A stretch of DNA of 18,995 nt from Verrucomicrobiota bacterium (lineage in GTDB: Bacteria; Verrucomicrobiota; Verrucomicrobiia; Limisphaerales; SXQI01), in contig WBXJ01000022.1 in assembly GCA_008933045.1 (NCBI GenBank), positions 1 through 18,995 of the forward strand, in the 5' to 3' direction. Numbering within the stretch: the stretch's first letter is position 1; every line of letters starts with the position of its first letter. The notes below the pieces were generated by a model that had not been told where the DNA came from, did not search any database, and worked only from the letters and a program-made list of their open reading frames with translations. Below are positions 7,093 to 15,450 of this stretch, one piece after another. The position numbers and the translations under genes were made by a program.

Positions 7093-8127
7093 TTACTTCG
7101 TTGGATGTTCGCGTGAATAATGGCGGGCTAGAGGATCGTCAGCGAAATCGTTTTTCAGGTCGCGCCAAACTGCGTGGACATGGTTGTTATTGTTTTGAGT
7201 ATTATCGTATTCCAACAGCCATCCTGGGCCTTGGATGCGGTAATAATGGCCCTGACCCACTTCGGTAGATCCAGCCCACGCGAAATGGATTTGGCCAACT
7301 CCAGCCGTTCGCATCTTGGCCAACTCTGCCGTCGCGACTTCTGGCCGAGCACGCCCCACATATTCAGCGATGACCGACCAAAGTAGTTGTTGCTGGGTCG
7401 CAGTCAATTTCGAGGCGATCAATCCTTTGGGTTCTAAAACGCGGGCTTTTCGATCCGCCGAGGTGATGATATCCGCCGGGGCTGTGTTCGTATAAATAAC
7501 AGCTGCACGTTGTTCGGGTGTTAAAGATTTGGCTAATTCCCGTGCGATGATTTCCTCGCCGGCGAGTGTGCGCAACCCCGTGCGGGTGCCGATCCTCACT
7601 TCACCCGGATTGGTTCCCATGAAAGAAGGAGTGACCGATCCAACTTGACCTTCCACCACCGTAAAATTCAGAGAAAGATGGTGACCTTCCACCCGCCAAC
7701 CCCAAGTGCCAGCCTCCTTGGGTTCACCAAAAATAGTGATGAAATACATCTCTGGATCGCGCTTGGGACCCTTGCCTTGCTCGATCTCCAACAAAATCTG
7801 CTCAAGGCTCATGATCGTCGTGGCTTTGATCAGTCCCTTGGAACTGAGGCCGCTAGCCATGAGACCCGTGGCCAAATGACGCTGGGCTTGAGTCATTTCC
7901 TTCAACGGAAGACCCTTGCGTTCCTTGGGAATAAAATGCCAATTAACCCGTTCAGGATCGGTCAAAGGGTAGGTAGCTTTCGCTTTTTGTTCAGGAGCCA
8001 ATGCTTGCAGAAACTGGTTAGCCGTTTGGGCCATTTCTACGGCAGCGGGGTCAGCTCCAACCACGACTGTTGCCACAGAATTTAACAACAGCAAAACGCT
8101 TAGAATGTATTTCAAGTGCATCCCCAT
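7093..8127 (-). CDS. Exported DUF3500-family protein
   Basis: A 344-residue protein of the DUF3500 family, function unknown. The N-terminus is a classic signal peptide: K6, hydrophobic residues 7-23, likely cleavage after VVVGA (25), so it acts outside the cytoplasm. The family core shows as WGWRVEGHHLSLNF (142-155) and DNTQNNNNHVHAVWRD (308-323); the clustered His and Asn could bind a metal (inference). Two halves look related: LAPEQKAKATYPLTDPER near 43-60 and LTPEQRAAVIYTNTAPAD near 202-219, each followed by a helix containing TxxQxxL (79-85; 243-249), which suggests internal duplication. The start is the ATG at 8127, with a second ATG at 8121 equally possible; neither has a good Shine-Dalgarno. 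It is the first gene of the group with rlmD and the TPR gene, and no functional tie to rRNA methylation is evident. Confidence 0.83.
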   Translation of the reverse strand: MGMHLKYILSVLLLLNSVATVVVGADPAAVEMAQTANQFLQALAPEQKAKATYPLTDPERVNWHFIPKERKGLPLKEMTQAQRHLATGLMASGLSSKGLIKATTIMSLEQILLEIEQGKGPKRDPEMYFITIFGEPKEAGTWGWRVEGHHLSLNFTVVEGQVGSVTPSFMGTNPGEVRIGTRTGLRTLAGEEIIARELAKSLTPEQRAAVIYTNTAPADIITSADRKARVLEPKGLIASKLTATQQQLLWSVIAEYVGRARPEVATAELAKMRTAGVGQIHFAWAGSTEVGQGHYYRIQGPGWLLEYDNTQNNNNHVHAVWRDLKNDFADDPLARHYSREHPTK

Positions 8128-8261
8128 AATTGACAGGACAAAAGCGACCTAAACGCAATGTCAAAATTCTGCCCTGTTGATTCGCAGAGAAATGGCACTT
8201 GCAGCCTTAGTAAGGCATTCTTGGGAACTAGGCGTTCTAGGGATCGGGAAGGAACTAATTT
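8128..8261. promoter_or_regulatory. Divergent intergenic region between the DUF3500 gene and the M16 peptidase pair
   Basis: These 134 bases separate two divergent transcription units and should contain both promoters. TTGACA occurs on the plus strand at 8130-8135, and its reverse complement TGTCAA at 8159-8164, giving a facing pair. Neither has a recognisable -10 box at the right distance, so I do not assign promoters. No small gene is seen. Confidence 0.35.
8248..8253 (+). promoter_or_regulatory. Ribosome binding site fixing the GTG start of the first M16 gene
   Basis: GAAGGA ends eight bases before the GTG at 8262, an ideal spacing. The ATG codons at 8295, 8298 and 8307 have no comparable site, so the GTG is preferred although it gives the signal peptide a long positively charged N-region. 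Confidence 0.6.
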
Positions 8262-9668
8262 GTGTCAGGATTTGCAAATTTACGTCGTTTCCTTATGATG
8301 CCAAACATGTTTAAGCGAGTGATGTTGCTTGTTTTGGGACTATTAGTTTCCTTGGCCTCAATAATTTCGTGGGCGGAAGATGCTAAGTTTTTCCCGTACC
8401 CGTATTCGGTGGATAGGCTTCCCAATCAATTACAGGTGGTCACAGTGCCCCTTGAGAACCAAAAACTGGTGGCACTTTACATTGTCGTCCGCACGGGGTC
8501 GCGCAATGAGGTGGAGGCTGGGAAAAGTGGGTTTGCCCATTTCTTCGAACACATGATGTTTCGTGGGAGCGAGAATTTTACTCCAGAACAACGCGATTCC
8601 ATCATGAAACGAGCCGGTGCTGAGGGAAATGCCTACACTTCCGACGATCGGACAGTGTATCATCAACTTTTTGCGAAGGAGGATTTGGATCCCATCATGA
8701 AACTCGAAGCGGATCGGTTTCAGCGTTTAAAATACGCGGTTCCTGTCTATAAAACGGAGACTTTAGCGGTTCTCGGCGAGTACAATAAAAACAGCGCAAA
8801 CCCCGTGAGTAAGCTGAACGAGCTAACTAGGGCCACGGCGTTCAGTCGCCATACTTACAAACACACCACGATGGGCTTCGTGGAGGATATTCAGGGGATG
8901 CCCAACGAATACGATTACAGTCTTCAGTTTTATCAAAGGTATTATCGACCTGAGAATTGCACGATCTTGCTGGTAGGTGCGATTGATCAACCTCGTGCAC
9001 TCGAGTTGACTCGAAAGTATTTTGGCGATTGGAAGGCCGGAAATCATCATCCTGAAATACCTGCGGAACCCCTTCCAACAGGCCCAAAACGAGCGCATCT
9101 TGACTGGCCTTCACCTACCTTGCCTTACCTTCTGGTCGCCTTTCGCGGTCCGGCCTACTCTGACACTCAGAAGGATAAGGCAGCACTCGATTTTCTAGCC
9201 CCGATCGCTTTTGGCGAGGATTCGGAGCTTCATCAAAAGTTGGTTCTGAAAGAACAGAAAGTAGATATGCTCGCGGTTGATTTTGAGGATCATATGGATC
9301 CTGAGCTTTTCTCCATTTATGTGCGCGTTAAAAACCCAGTGGACTTGCCTTATGTCGAGGAGCAGATTGCGGGAACAATCAAAAAGTTTTCGAGCGAACT
9401 GATTCCTATTCAAAAACTCAACGATACACGCTCGCGGATGCGATACGGAACGGCATTAGGGTTGGATAGTAGTAACGCCATCGGGGGATTTCTCGCTCCT
9501 TACATCGCACTCGCAGGCACTCCCGATACGGTGAATAAAGTTTTTGAAGTTTACAGGGGAATCACTCCAGAAGATATCCGAAGCATGACCCTCAAATACT
9601 TGAATGCGCAGGGAAAAGTAGTGGTGACATTAACAACAAAAACCGTTGCGACCAAGGAGACTAAGTGA
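8262..9668 (+). CDS. Exported M16-family zinc metallopeptidase, catalytic subunit
   Basis: The protein belongs to the insulinase/mitochondrial-processing-peptidase family (M16), zinc proteases that cleave short peptides or unfolded segments inside a closed chamber. The 468 residues begin with a signal peptide (R8-R9, K18-R19, hydrophobic 20-36, likely cleavage after SWA at 38), so it works in the periplasm or as an anchored protein. The inverted zinc motif is intact: H93-F-F-E96-H97, with E173 in VLGEYNK, 76 residues on, as the third ligand. A second M16 domain without zinc ligands fills about 230-460. Its C-terminal half lacks the Arg/Tyr pair that helps position substrate; the equivalent stretch reads LVLKEQKVDMLAVDF. 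That pair is present in the next gene, which overlaps this one by four bases, so the two probably form a heterodimer. GTG start, supported by GAAGGA eight bases upstream. Confidence 0.9.
   Translation: MSGFANLRRFLMMPNMFKRVMLLVLGLLVSLASIISWAEDAKFFPYPYSVDRLPNQLQVVTVPLENQKLVALYIVVRTGSRNEVEAGKSGFAHFFEHMMFRGSENFTPEQRDSIMKRAGAEGNAYTSDDRTVYHQLFAKEDLDPIMKLEADRFQRLKYAVPVYKTETLAVLGEYNKNSANPVSKLNELTRATAFSRHTYKHTTMGFVEDIQGMPNEYDYSLQFYQRYYRPENCTILLVGAIDQPRALELTRKYFGDWKAGNHHPEIPAEPLPTGPKRAHLDWPSPTLPYLLVAFRGPAYSDTQKDKAALDFLAPIAFGEDSELHQKLVLKEQKVDMLAVDFEDHMDPELFSIYVRVKNPVDLPYVEEQIAGTIKKFSSELIPIQKLNDTRSRMRYGTALGLDSSNAIGGFLAPYIALAGTPDTVNKVFEVYRGITPEDIRSMTLKYLNAQGKVVVTLTTKTVATKETK
9654..9659 (+). promoter_or_regulatory. 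Ribosome binding site of the second M16 gene
   Basis: AAGGAG lies inside the end of the first M16 gene, five bases before GTG 9665 and eleven before ATG 9671. It serves one of these two starts and explains how the second subunit is translated efficiently despite overlapping its partner. Confidence 0.6.
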
Positions 9669-11200
9669 ACATGAATTCGTTTAGACTACTCAAAACTTTC
9701 ACTGTTTTATTCGTGTTAGGCACTAGTGTTCTGGCTCAATCGCAGCCAACACCAGCCAAGAGGGCAGGGGCACATGTTGAGATTTCCGAGGTGACTTCAG
9801 CACCGATCTATCGCGCTCGTATTTTGTTTCGCGTAGGGGCCGCACTTGATCCCGCAGGTCAGGAAGGTCTCGCAAGTTTGACCGCAGCGATGTTGGCAAA
9901 AGGTGGATCAAAAAAACAAAGCTACGAGGAGATTGTCACACGCCTTTATCCGATGTCGGCGTCCTTTGAATCGCAAGTGGACAAAGAGATGACCCTGTTC
10001 ACGGCGGCTTCGCATCTTGAAACGCTGAAAGATTACTGGGTGTTGATCACCGAAATGCTCACTCAGCCCGGGTTTCGAGAGGATGATTTTAAACGACTTA
10101 AAGAGGACGCGATTAACTATCTTAAGGTGTCTCTCAGCAACGGAAATGACGAAGAGTTGGGGAAGGAACACCTCTACAACATCATTTATCGTGGGCATCC
10201 TTACGGGCATCACAATCAAGGCACGGTGCGTTCGTTGGAGAAAATTACTCTGGCGGATGTGAACGCTTTTTACCGCCGATATTATACGGCTGCGAACCTG
10301 ACCGTGGCTGCTTCCGTTCCTCGAGGATTACCCGTGGATTTCAGCCCCAGCGTGGTTTCGCTAGCGGATGCTCTGCCCAAGTCAGAGATGATCCCTGCGT
10401 TGCGAATTCCTCAACCCCAACTCAGGCAGGGGATAGAAATCGACATCCTGCAACGAGAGACTCGTTCCACGGGGATTTCAATTGGCTTTCCTATCTCCGT
10501 GAAACGTGGAGATCCTGATTATCCTGCTCTCTTAGTGGCGTCTTATTATTTTGGTCAACATCGGTCGAGCAACAGCCATTTGTACCAGCAGTTGAGGGAG
10601 GCGAGAGGTCTGAATTATGGTGATTACTCCTACATCGAGTATTTTCCACGAGGGATGTTCCTGTTCCAACCCGAGCCCAACCTTGCTCGGCAACAGCAGA
10701 TTTTTCAAATCTGGATACGTCCGGTGCAACCCGAGCACGGTCACTTCGCCTTGCGAGCGGCCCTCTTCGAGTGGGACAAGTTGGTCAAGAACGGGCTCTC
10801 CAAGGAGGACTTCGAGGCCACGAAGATGTTTCTGACGAAGTTTGCCGGAATCCTTACGCAGACAACCGATGCGAACCTGGGTTATCAACTCGATAGTCGT
10901 TATTACGGAACCCCAAGCTTCGTGGATTACATTGGAGAAACGATGAAGAAACTTTCCCTCGCGCAAGTCAATGCGGCGATTAAACGGCATATTGGTTCCA
11001 AGATGCCTCGGATTGTTGTGGTGACCAAGGACGCCGAAGGATTGCAAAAATCAATCATTGCGAATAGCCCTTCTCCCATTACATACAACTCAACCAAGCC
11101 AGTGGAAATCCTCGTGGAAGACAAGCTGATCGAACGCTACCCGATCATTGTGGATTCAAGCCGTGTCCGAATTCTCCCGGCTGCTCAAGCGTTCGAGTGA
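9665..11200 (+). CDS. Exported M16-family peptidase-like protein, non-catalytic partner subunit
   Basis: A 511-residue M16 homologue with a signal peptide (hydrophobic 11-22, cleavage likely after VLA at 24). Where the zinc motif HxxEH should stand the sequence reads EGLASLTAAML (68-77), with no His, so it cannot bind zinc or hydrolyse peptides by itself. The C-terminal domain keeps R314 and Y318 in LREARGLNYGDYSY, the Arg/Tyr pair used in substrate binding by M16 enzymes. Characterised bacterial M16B proteases are known to split the zinc site and the Arg/Tyr pair over two subunits, as seen here with the upstream gene. The start is GTG 9665, which overlaps the upstream TGA (GTGA), or ATG 9671; the difference is two residues. 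Both choices indicate translational coupling. Physiological substrates are unknown; peptide degradation or envelope protein processing is plausible. Confidence 0.88.
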   Translation: MNMNSFRLLKTFTVLFVLGTSVLAQSQPTPAKRAGAHVEISEVTSAPIYRARILFRVGAALDPAGQEGLASLTAAMLAKGGSKKQSYEEIVTRLYPMSASFESQVDKEMTLFTAASHLETLKDYWVLITEMLTQPGFREDDFKRLKEDAINYLKVSLSNGNDEELGKEHLYNIIYRGHPYGHHNQGTVRSLEKITLADVNAFYRRYYTAANLTVAASVPRGLPVDFSPSVVSLADALPKSEMIPALRIPQPQLRQGIEIDILQRETRSTGISIGFPISVKRGDPDYPALLVASYYFGQHRSSNSHLYQQLREARGLNYGDYSYIEYFPRGMFLFQPEPNLARQQQIFQIWIRPVQPEHGHFALRAALFEWDKLVKNGLSKEDFEATKMFLTKFAGILTQTTDANLGYQLDSRYYGTPSFVDYIGETMKKLSLAQVNAAIKRHIGSKMPRIVVVTKDAEGLQKSIIANSPSPITYNSTKPVEILVEDKLIERYPIIVDSSRVRILPAAQAFE

Positions 11201-11339
11201 GTTTATCTGGTCATTTTGCAATTCTCGTATATCGTTGTTTGCGTAGGTCAAGCCGGTCGGCTGCCTAAAGCTTCGATGAGCGTGTGGTGCTTTCCGTAGT
11301 TTTTACCCAAGTTTTTGCGCCTTTTGGCCCTCCGTTTTC

Positions 11340-12950
11340 ATGCTGACAATTAGCGACTTAAAAATGTCTTTAGGCGGGCGAACACTCTTTGAGAATGCTT
11401 GCCTGCAAATCAATTATGGTGACCGCGTGGCCCTCGTCGGCCCTAACGGTGCCGGTAAATCTACCTTGTTTTCAATCATCCTCAGAAAAACCGAGCCTGA
11501 TGAGGGAACTTTGGATAGGGACATTTGGACAACGGTCGGGTTTCTCCCACAGGAGGGCGAGGCGGTGGGTGAGGAGACAGTGCTTGAAGTCGCCACCGGA
11601 CGTGCGACCGAATTGCCACGGTTGGAAAAGCGACTGCACGAACTCGAGTTGGCGGGTCAGGTAAGGGGTTCGGAGTATATGGAAGCTCATGCAAAGCATG
11701 ATGCGCTCAACGATCCACAAGCTGAAGCGAAGGCAAAAAAAATGCTCGCTGGCCTCGGATATAAGGACAAGGATTTCGCGCGACCTGCACGAGAAATGAG
11801 CGGTGGGTGGATTATGCGGGCCCATTTGGCACGCCTTCTGTTGATGGAATCGGATCTACTCTTGCTTGACGAGCCAACGAACCATTTGGACTTGCTCGCT
11901 CTCCTTTGGTTGCAAAACTACTTAAAGAATTACTCTGGAGCCGTGTTACTCATCTCCCATGACCGCCAATTCATGGATGAAGTGGTGACTCAGGTTCATG
12001 AAATCTACGAAAAGAAACTTTTAGGATACGCTGGAAACTACTCCGATTTCCTTCGGCAACGGGAAGCAAATTACGACACTCAGTTGGCCGCCTATAAAAA
12101 CCAGCAGAAGGAGATTCAGGCCCTGCAAGAATTTGCAGATCGGTTCCGCGCGATTCCATCTAAAGCTTCTCAGGCGATGAGCAAACTCAAACAGATTGAG
12201 CGACTTGAGTTGATCGAAAAGCCTTTAGCACCTCGCAAGCCGTTCCGGTTTCAAATTCCACCACCCCCTCGAGGAGGGCAGAGGGCGGTGACGCTCGAAG
12301 GCGTTCACATGGCCTACGGGCAGCATCGGGTTTATGCGGGGCTTGACCTCGAAATCGAACGTGGTGAACGGACTGTTTTGATCGGGCCTAATGGTGCGGG
12401 GAAATCGACCTTGCTGAAAATTCTTGCAGGCGTCGTGGGGTTTCAGCAGGGCGAACGTAAACTTGGTCACAACGCCAAGATCGGATATTTCAGCCAGCAT
12501 CGTGCAGACACGCTCGATCTTGAAAAAACGGTTCTTGATGAGGTGTTGGCGAGTGCTCCCGCGCTGCGTGAGGATGAGGCAAGAGGGATACTTGGCTCGT
12601 TCATGTTTCGAAAAGAAGAAATTTACAAACTTACCGGAGTCCTGAGTGGTGGAGAAAAAAGCAGGCTCAACCTTGTGAAGTTTCTGGTTGATCCGCCGAA
12701 TCTGCTGCTCATGGACGAACCTACGACTCATCTGGATATCACGACGGTTGAGTCCCTCACCCTGGCACTGGAACGCTACGAGGGAACGTTGGTATTCATC
12801 TCACATGACGTTCATTTTATTCGGCATCTGGCTACAAAAGTCCTCCATGTCAATGCAGGCCGTGTCGTGTCTTTTCCCGGCAACTACGATTATTATATGG
12901 AAAAATCCGCAACCGGAGAAGACGCACGATCCGCACTCACTGCGGGCTAA
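11340..12950 (+). CDS. ABC-F family ATPase (ribosome-associated type)
   Basis: A 536-residue soluble protein with two ABC cassettes and no membrane domain, which defines the ABC-F class; members bind the ribosomal E site and help stalled or initiating ribosomes, and some protect against antibiotics. Cassette 1 has Walker A GPNGAGKST (34-42), signature MSGGWIMRAHLARLL, and Walker B LLLLDEPTNHLD with the switch His in ISHDRQF. Cassette 2 repeats GPNGAGKST, LSGGEKSRLNLVKFL, LLLMDEPTTHLD and ISHDVHF. Between them lies a charged helical linker (about 235-290, including DRFRAIPSKASQAMSKLKQIERLE pieces), the P-site tRNA-interaction motif of this family. Thr replaces the usual Asn of EPTNHLD in cassette 2. 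Housekeeping YheS/YbiT-like function is more likely than resistance, as there is no neighbouring resistance gene or attenuator. ATG start at 11340; no Shine-Dalgarno. A 139-base gap upstream holds only a five-pair hairpin (AGCCGGTCGGCT), too weak to call a terminator. Confidence 0.92.
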   Translation: MLTISDLKMSLGGRTLFENACLQINYGDRVALVGPNGAGKSTLFSIILRKTEPDEGTLDRDIWTTVGFLPQEGEAVGEETVLEVATGRATELPRLEKRLHELELAGQVRGSEYMEAHAKHDALNDPQAEAKAKKMLAGLGYKDKDFARPAREMSGGWIMRAHLARLLLMESDLLLLDEPTNHLDLLALLWLQNYLKNYSGAVLLISHDRQFMDEVVTQVHEIYEKKLLGYAGNYSDFLRQREANYDTQLAAYKNQQKEIQALQEFADRFRAIPSKASQAMSKLKQIERLELIEKPLAPRKPFRFQIPPPPRGGQRAVTLEGVHMAYGQHRVYAGLDLEIERGERTVLIGPNGAGKSTLLKILAGVVGFQQGERKLGHNAKIGYFSQHRADTLDLEKTVLDEVLASAPALREDEARGILGSFMFRKEEIYKLTGVLSGGEKSRLNLVKFLVDPPNLLLMDEPTTHLDITTVESLTLALERYEGTLVFISHDVHFIRHLATKVLHVNAGRVVSFPGNYDYYMEKSATGEDARSALTAG

Positions 12951-13058
12951 TCGTTGTTCCTCAAATCGGCTTTGGTTTGGGGCAAATTAAATGTGCTCGG
13001 AATGGTTTTGGACCCAACGCGCATTGTCCTTTTGTTGGATTTAAGGTAGGATTGTTTG

Positions 13059-13802
13059 ATGCGTATTATTGGTGTTATTCCCGCCCGTTTTGGGTCAACT
13101 CGATTTCCAGGAAAACCGCTCGAGCGCATCGCAGGAAAGTCGCTTCTCCAACGAGTTGTTGAGCAGTGTCAAAAGGCTCGATCCCTTGCGGAAGTCGTGG
13201 TAGCGACGGATGATGAACGCATTGCAGAGGTCGCAGCGGAGTTTTGTGCAGTGGAGATGACCCGCGCGGATCATCCGAGCGGCACTGATCGAATTGCGGA
13301 GGTGGCAGCGCGACGGTTGTGCGAGGCTATAGTCAATATCCAAGGGGATGAACCCTTAATTGATCCCAGAGTAATTGATGCCGTGGCAGGTGCATTGGAT
13401 CAGAACGAAATGTCTACCGCTGCAACTCGGATTCGCCATTTGGCGGAGTTGGACAATCCGAACACGGTAAAAGTCGTTGTCAATCAGGCCGGGCGAGCCT
13501 TATATTTCTCTCGCCGTACCGTTCCGTACGTACGGGATGCCGCCGATCGTTCGTCAGCAGAACTGTTGGTGGCCTTTCCTTTTTTAAAACACTTAGGAAT
13601 ATACGGTTATCGACGTGAGACATTGCTGGGTTTGGTTCGTCACGCAGTTTCTCCGCTTGAACACGCGGAAAAATTGGAGCAGTTGCGGGCGTTAGAACAC
13701 GGTATCCAAATCGCGGTTGTCACCGTGGATTACGATAGTATTGGGGTAGATGTTCCGGCCGATATCGAGCGCGTCGAAGCGATTTTAAGAGCGTCAGTAT
13801 GA
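13059..13802 (+). CDS. kdsB: KdsB, 3-deoxy-manno-octulosonate cytidylyltransferase (CMP-Kdo synthetase)
   Basis: KdsB couples CTP and Kdo to give CMP-Kdo and pyrophosphate in the cytoplasm, the activated sugar placed on lipid A during LPS assembly. The 247-residue protein has the family's normal length. It opens with IGVIPARFGSTRFPGKPL (residues 4-21), the nucleotide-binding loop of the family, continues with VATDDERI (48-54), NIQGDEPLI (93-101, D97 as Mg ligand) and SRRTVPY, and ends with GVDVPADIERVEAIL, which holds the second Mg-binding Asp. The ATG at 13059 is chosen because it begins the conserved strand and has AGG eight bases upstream; a TTG three bases earlier is the only nearby alternative. 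Its TGA overlaps the pyrG ATG (ATGA), so the genes are coupled. This gene is good evidence for an LPS-bearing outer membrane. Confidence 0.95.
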   Translation: MRIIGVIPARFGSTRFPGKPLERIAGKSLLQRVVEQCQKARSLAEVVVATDDERIAEVAAEFCAVEMTRADHPSGTDRIAEVAARRLCEAIVNIQGDEPLIDPRVIDAVAGALDQNEMSTAATRIRHLAELDNPNTVKVVVNQAGRALYFSRRTVPYVRDAADRSSAELLVAFPFLKHLGIYGYRRETLLGLVRHAVSPLEHAEKLEQLRALEHGIQIAVVTVDYDSIGVDVPADIERVEAILRASV

Positions 13803-15412
13803 AATATGTCTTTGTTACAGGCGGTGTGGTGAGTTCCTTGGGGAAGGGTCTGACGGCGGCTGCCCTCGGCACTCTCCTTGAAAATCGAGGTCTCAAAATC
13901 ACGTTACAAAAATTCGACCCCTATCTCAATGTAGATCCTGGAACGATGTCCCCTTATCAGCACGGCGAGGTTTACGTGCTTGATGATGGTGCGGAGACGG
14001 ATCTCGATCTAGGACATTACGAACGATTCACTCACACCAAGCTTTCGCGTAAAAACAACCTGACGAGTGGACAGGTTTATCAGACGGTTCTCGATAAAGA
14101 GAGGCGGGGTGATTATCTCGGCAAGACGGTTCAGGTCATTCCCCATGTTACCGATGAGATTCAAAAACGGATCGTTGAGGTGGGTGAGCTTTCTAAGGCG
14201 GATATCGTTATTACCGAAATTGGTGGAACGACGGGAGATATCGAGGGTCTACCCTTTTTGGAAGCGATCCGGGAATTTGCACTGAATGTTGGGCCAACGA
14301 ACGTCTGTTTCATCCACATGACCTACGTTCCCTTCATCAAAGCTGCTGGGGAACTTAAAACCAAGCCCACCCAACAGTCTGTTGCTAAATTGCGTGAAAT
14401 CGGTATTGCACCGAACATTCTCGTTTGTCGTTGCGAGCAAGCGTTGAACAAGGAGCTTCGTCAAAAAATCTCACTTTTTTGTAACGTTCCTTACGATGCG
14501 GTGATCGAGGAAAAGGATGTGGATCATAGTATTTATGAAGTTCCGTTGATGTTACAACGCGAACGGATGGATGATCTGGTTTGCAATATCCTGAGGATTG
14601 AGGCCCCTCCTGCTAACATGATGAATTGGCAGGAAATTATCCGTAAACTTGTGGCTCCGCAGCACCGCGTTCGGATCGGTGTCGTTGGTAAATATATTGA
14701 GCTGCAGGATGCTTACAAATCTGTTTATGAAGCGATCATCCATGGCGGCGTGGCTAATGATTGCGGGGTCGCCATCGAAAAAATTGAATCCGAAGAAATC
14801 GAAAAATTTGGCGCAGAAAAAGCGTTGCGAGGTTTGACTGGCATCTTAGTTCCAGGAGGGTTTGGAGAGCGTGGGATCGAGGGTAAAGTTCTCGCTGCTA
14901 AATATGCTCGCGAAAAAAAGATGCCTTATTTTGGTCTGTGTTTGGGCATGCAAATTGCGACAATTGAGTTTGCCCGGAATGTCCTGCAACTTGCTGGAGC
15001 TAACTCAACGGAATTCGATCCGAATTCGCCGCACCCAGTGATTTCGCTACTGAGTGAGCAGATGAATGTTTCACACAAAGGTGCATCCATGCGATTGGGA
15101 TCCCATCCGTGCCAATTGCAAATAGGATCCAAGGCGGCCCATATTTATGGTGCGTTCCTAGTTAACGAACGTCACCGTCATCGTTATGAATTCAATAACG
15201 ATTACCGCGAACAATTCGAGCAAGCAGGCTTCGTGTTCTCTGGAACGAGCCCAGATAATAACCTTGTAGAACTCATCGAGTTGAAGGACCACCCCTTCTA
15301 CATGGCGAGCCAGTATCATCCCGAGTTTCTCAGCAAGCCGAATGCCCCGCATCCGTTATTCCGAGCGTTTATCGCCGCTTGTCAGGTAGCTATGCACCAA
15401 CGTCCCACGTAA
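13799..15412 (+). CDS. pyrG: PyrG, CTP synthase
   Basis: PyrG aminates UTP to CTP with ATP and glutamine, the last step of de novo pyrimidine nucleotide synthesis. The 537 residues match the usual length. The N-terminal synthase domain begins KYVFVTGGVVSSLGKGL (P-loop) and contains ETDLDLGHYERF (66-77, D70 as Mg ligand), E140 in ITEIGGTTGDIEG and the KTKPTQ loop (187-192). The C-terminal class I glutamine amidotransferase domain has the oxyanion stretch PGGFGERG (352-359), nucleophile C381 in FGLCLGMQ, and H507/E509 in QYHPEF, so it is complete and should be active. The start overlaps the kdsB stop by four bases, with only a weak purine run (AAGAG) before it, so it probably relies on coupling. 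CTP is the substrate of KdsB, which explains the pairing; the same gene order occurs in Chlamydia. Confidence 0.97.
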   Translation: MKYVFVTGGVVSSLGKGLTAAALGTLLENRGLKITLQKFDPYLNVDPGTMSPYQHGEVYVLDDGAETDLDLGHYERFTHTKLSRKNNLTSGQVYQTVLDKERRGDYLGKTVQVIPHVTDEIQKRIVEVGELSKADIVITEIGGTTGDIEGLPFLEAIREFALNVGPTNVCFIHMTYVPFIKAAGELKTKPTQQSVAKLREIGIAPNILVCRCEQALNKELRQKISLFCNVPYDAVIEEKDVDHSIYEVPLMLQRERMDDLVCNILRIEAPPANMMNWQEIIRKLVAPQHRVRIGVVGKYIELQDAYKSVYEAIIHGGVANDCGVAIEKIESEEIEKFGAEKALRGLTGILVPGGFGERGIEGKVLAAKYAREKKMPYFGLCLGMQIATIEFARNVLQLAGANSTEFDPNSPHPVISLLSEQMNVSHKGASMRLGSHPCQLQIGSKAAHIYGAFLVNERHRHRYEFNNDYREQFEQAGFVFSGTSPDNNLVELIELKDHPFYMASQYHPEFLSKPNAPHPLFRAFIAACQVAMHQRPT

Positions 15413-15422
15413 GCGCACTCGA

Positions 15423-15450
15423 TCCCTCGACCAATGATCCCGAGGGAGGT
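15423..15450 (+). promoter_or_regulatory. folC ribosome binding site overlapped by a small hairpin
   Basis: GGAGGT at 15445-15450 ends eleven bases before the folC ATG. The bases TCCCTCG (15423-15429) can pair with CGAGGGA (15441-15447), seven pairs across an eleven-base loop, which would hide the first bases of that site. The arrangement is directly visible; any regulatory effect is inference. Confidence 0.4.

Noticed and set aside
8130..8164. Facing TTGACA boxes as divergent promoters or an operator
   Set aside because: No acceptable -10 box lies at 16-18 bases from either, and a six-base inverted repeat with a 23-base gap is expected by chance fairly often.
10532..11047. Open frame of 171 codons antisense to the second M16 gene
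   Set aside because: It lies wholly inside a well-supported gene, has no recognisable motif, and its composition mirrors the sense codons.
11201..11339. Small hairpin AGCCGGTCGGCT as a terminator after the M16 pair
   Set aside because: The stem has five pairs with almost no loop and no following U run.
12225..12731. Open frame of 168 codons antisense to the ABC-F gene
   Set aside because: Covers the conserved second cassette on the opposite strand; no protein features of its own.
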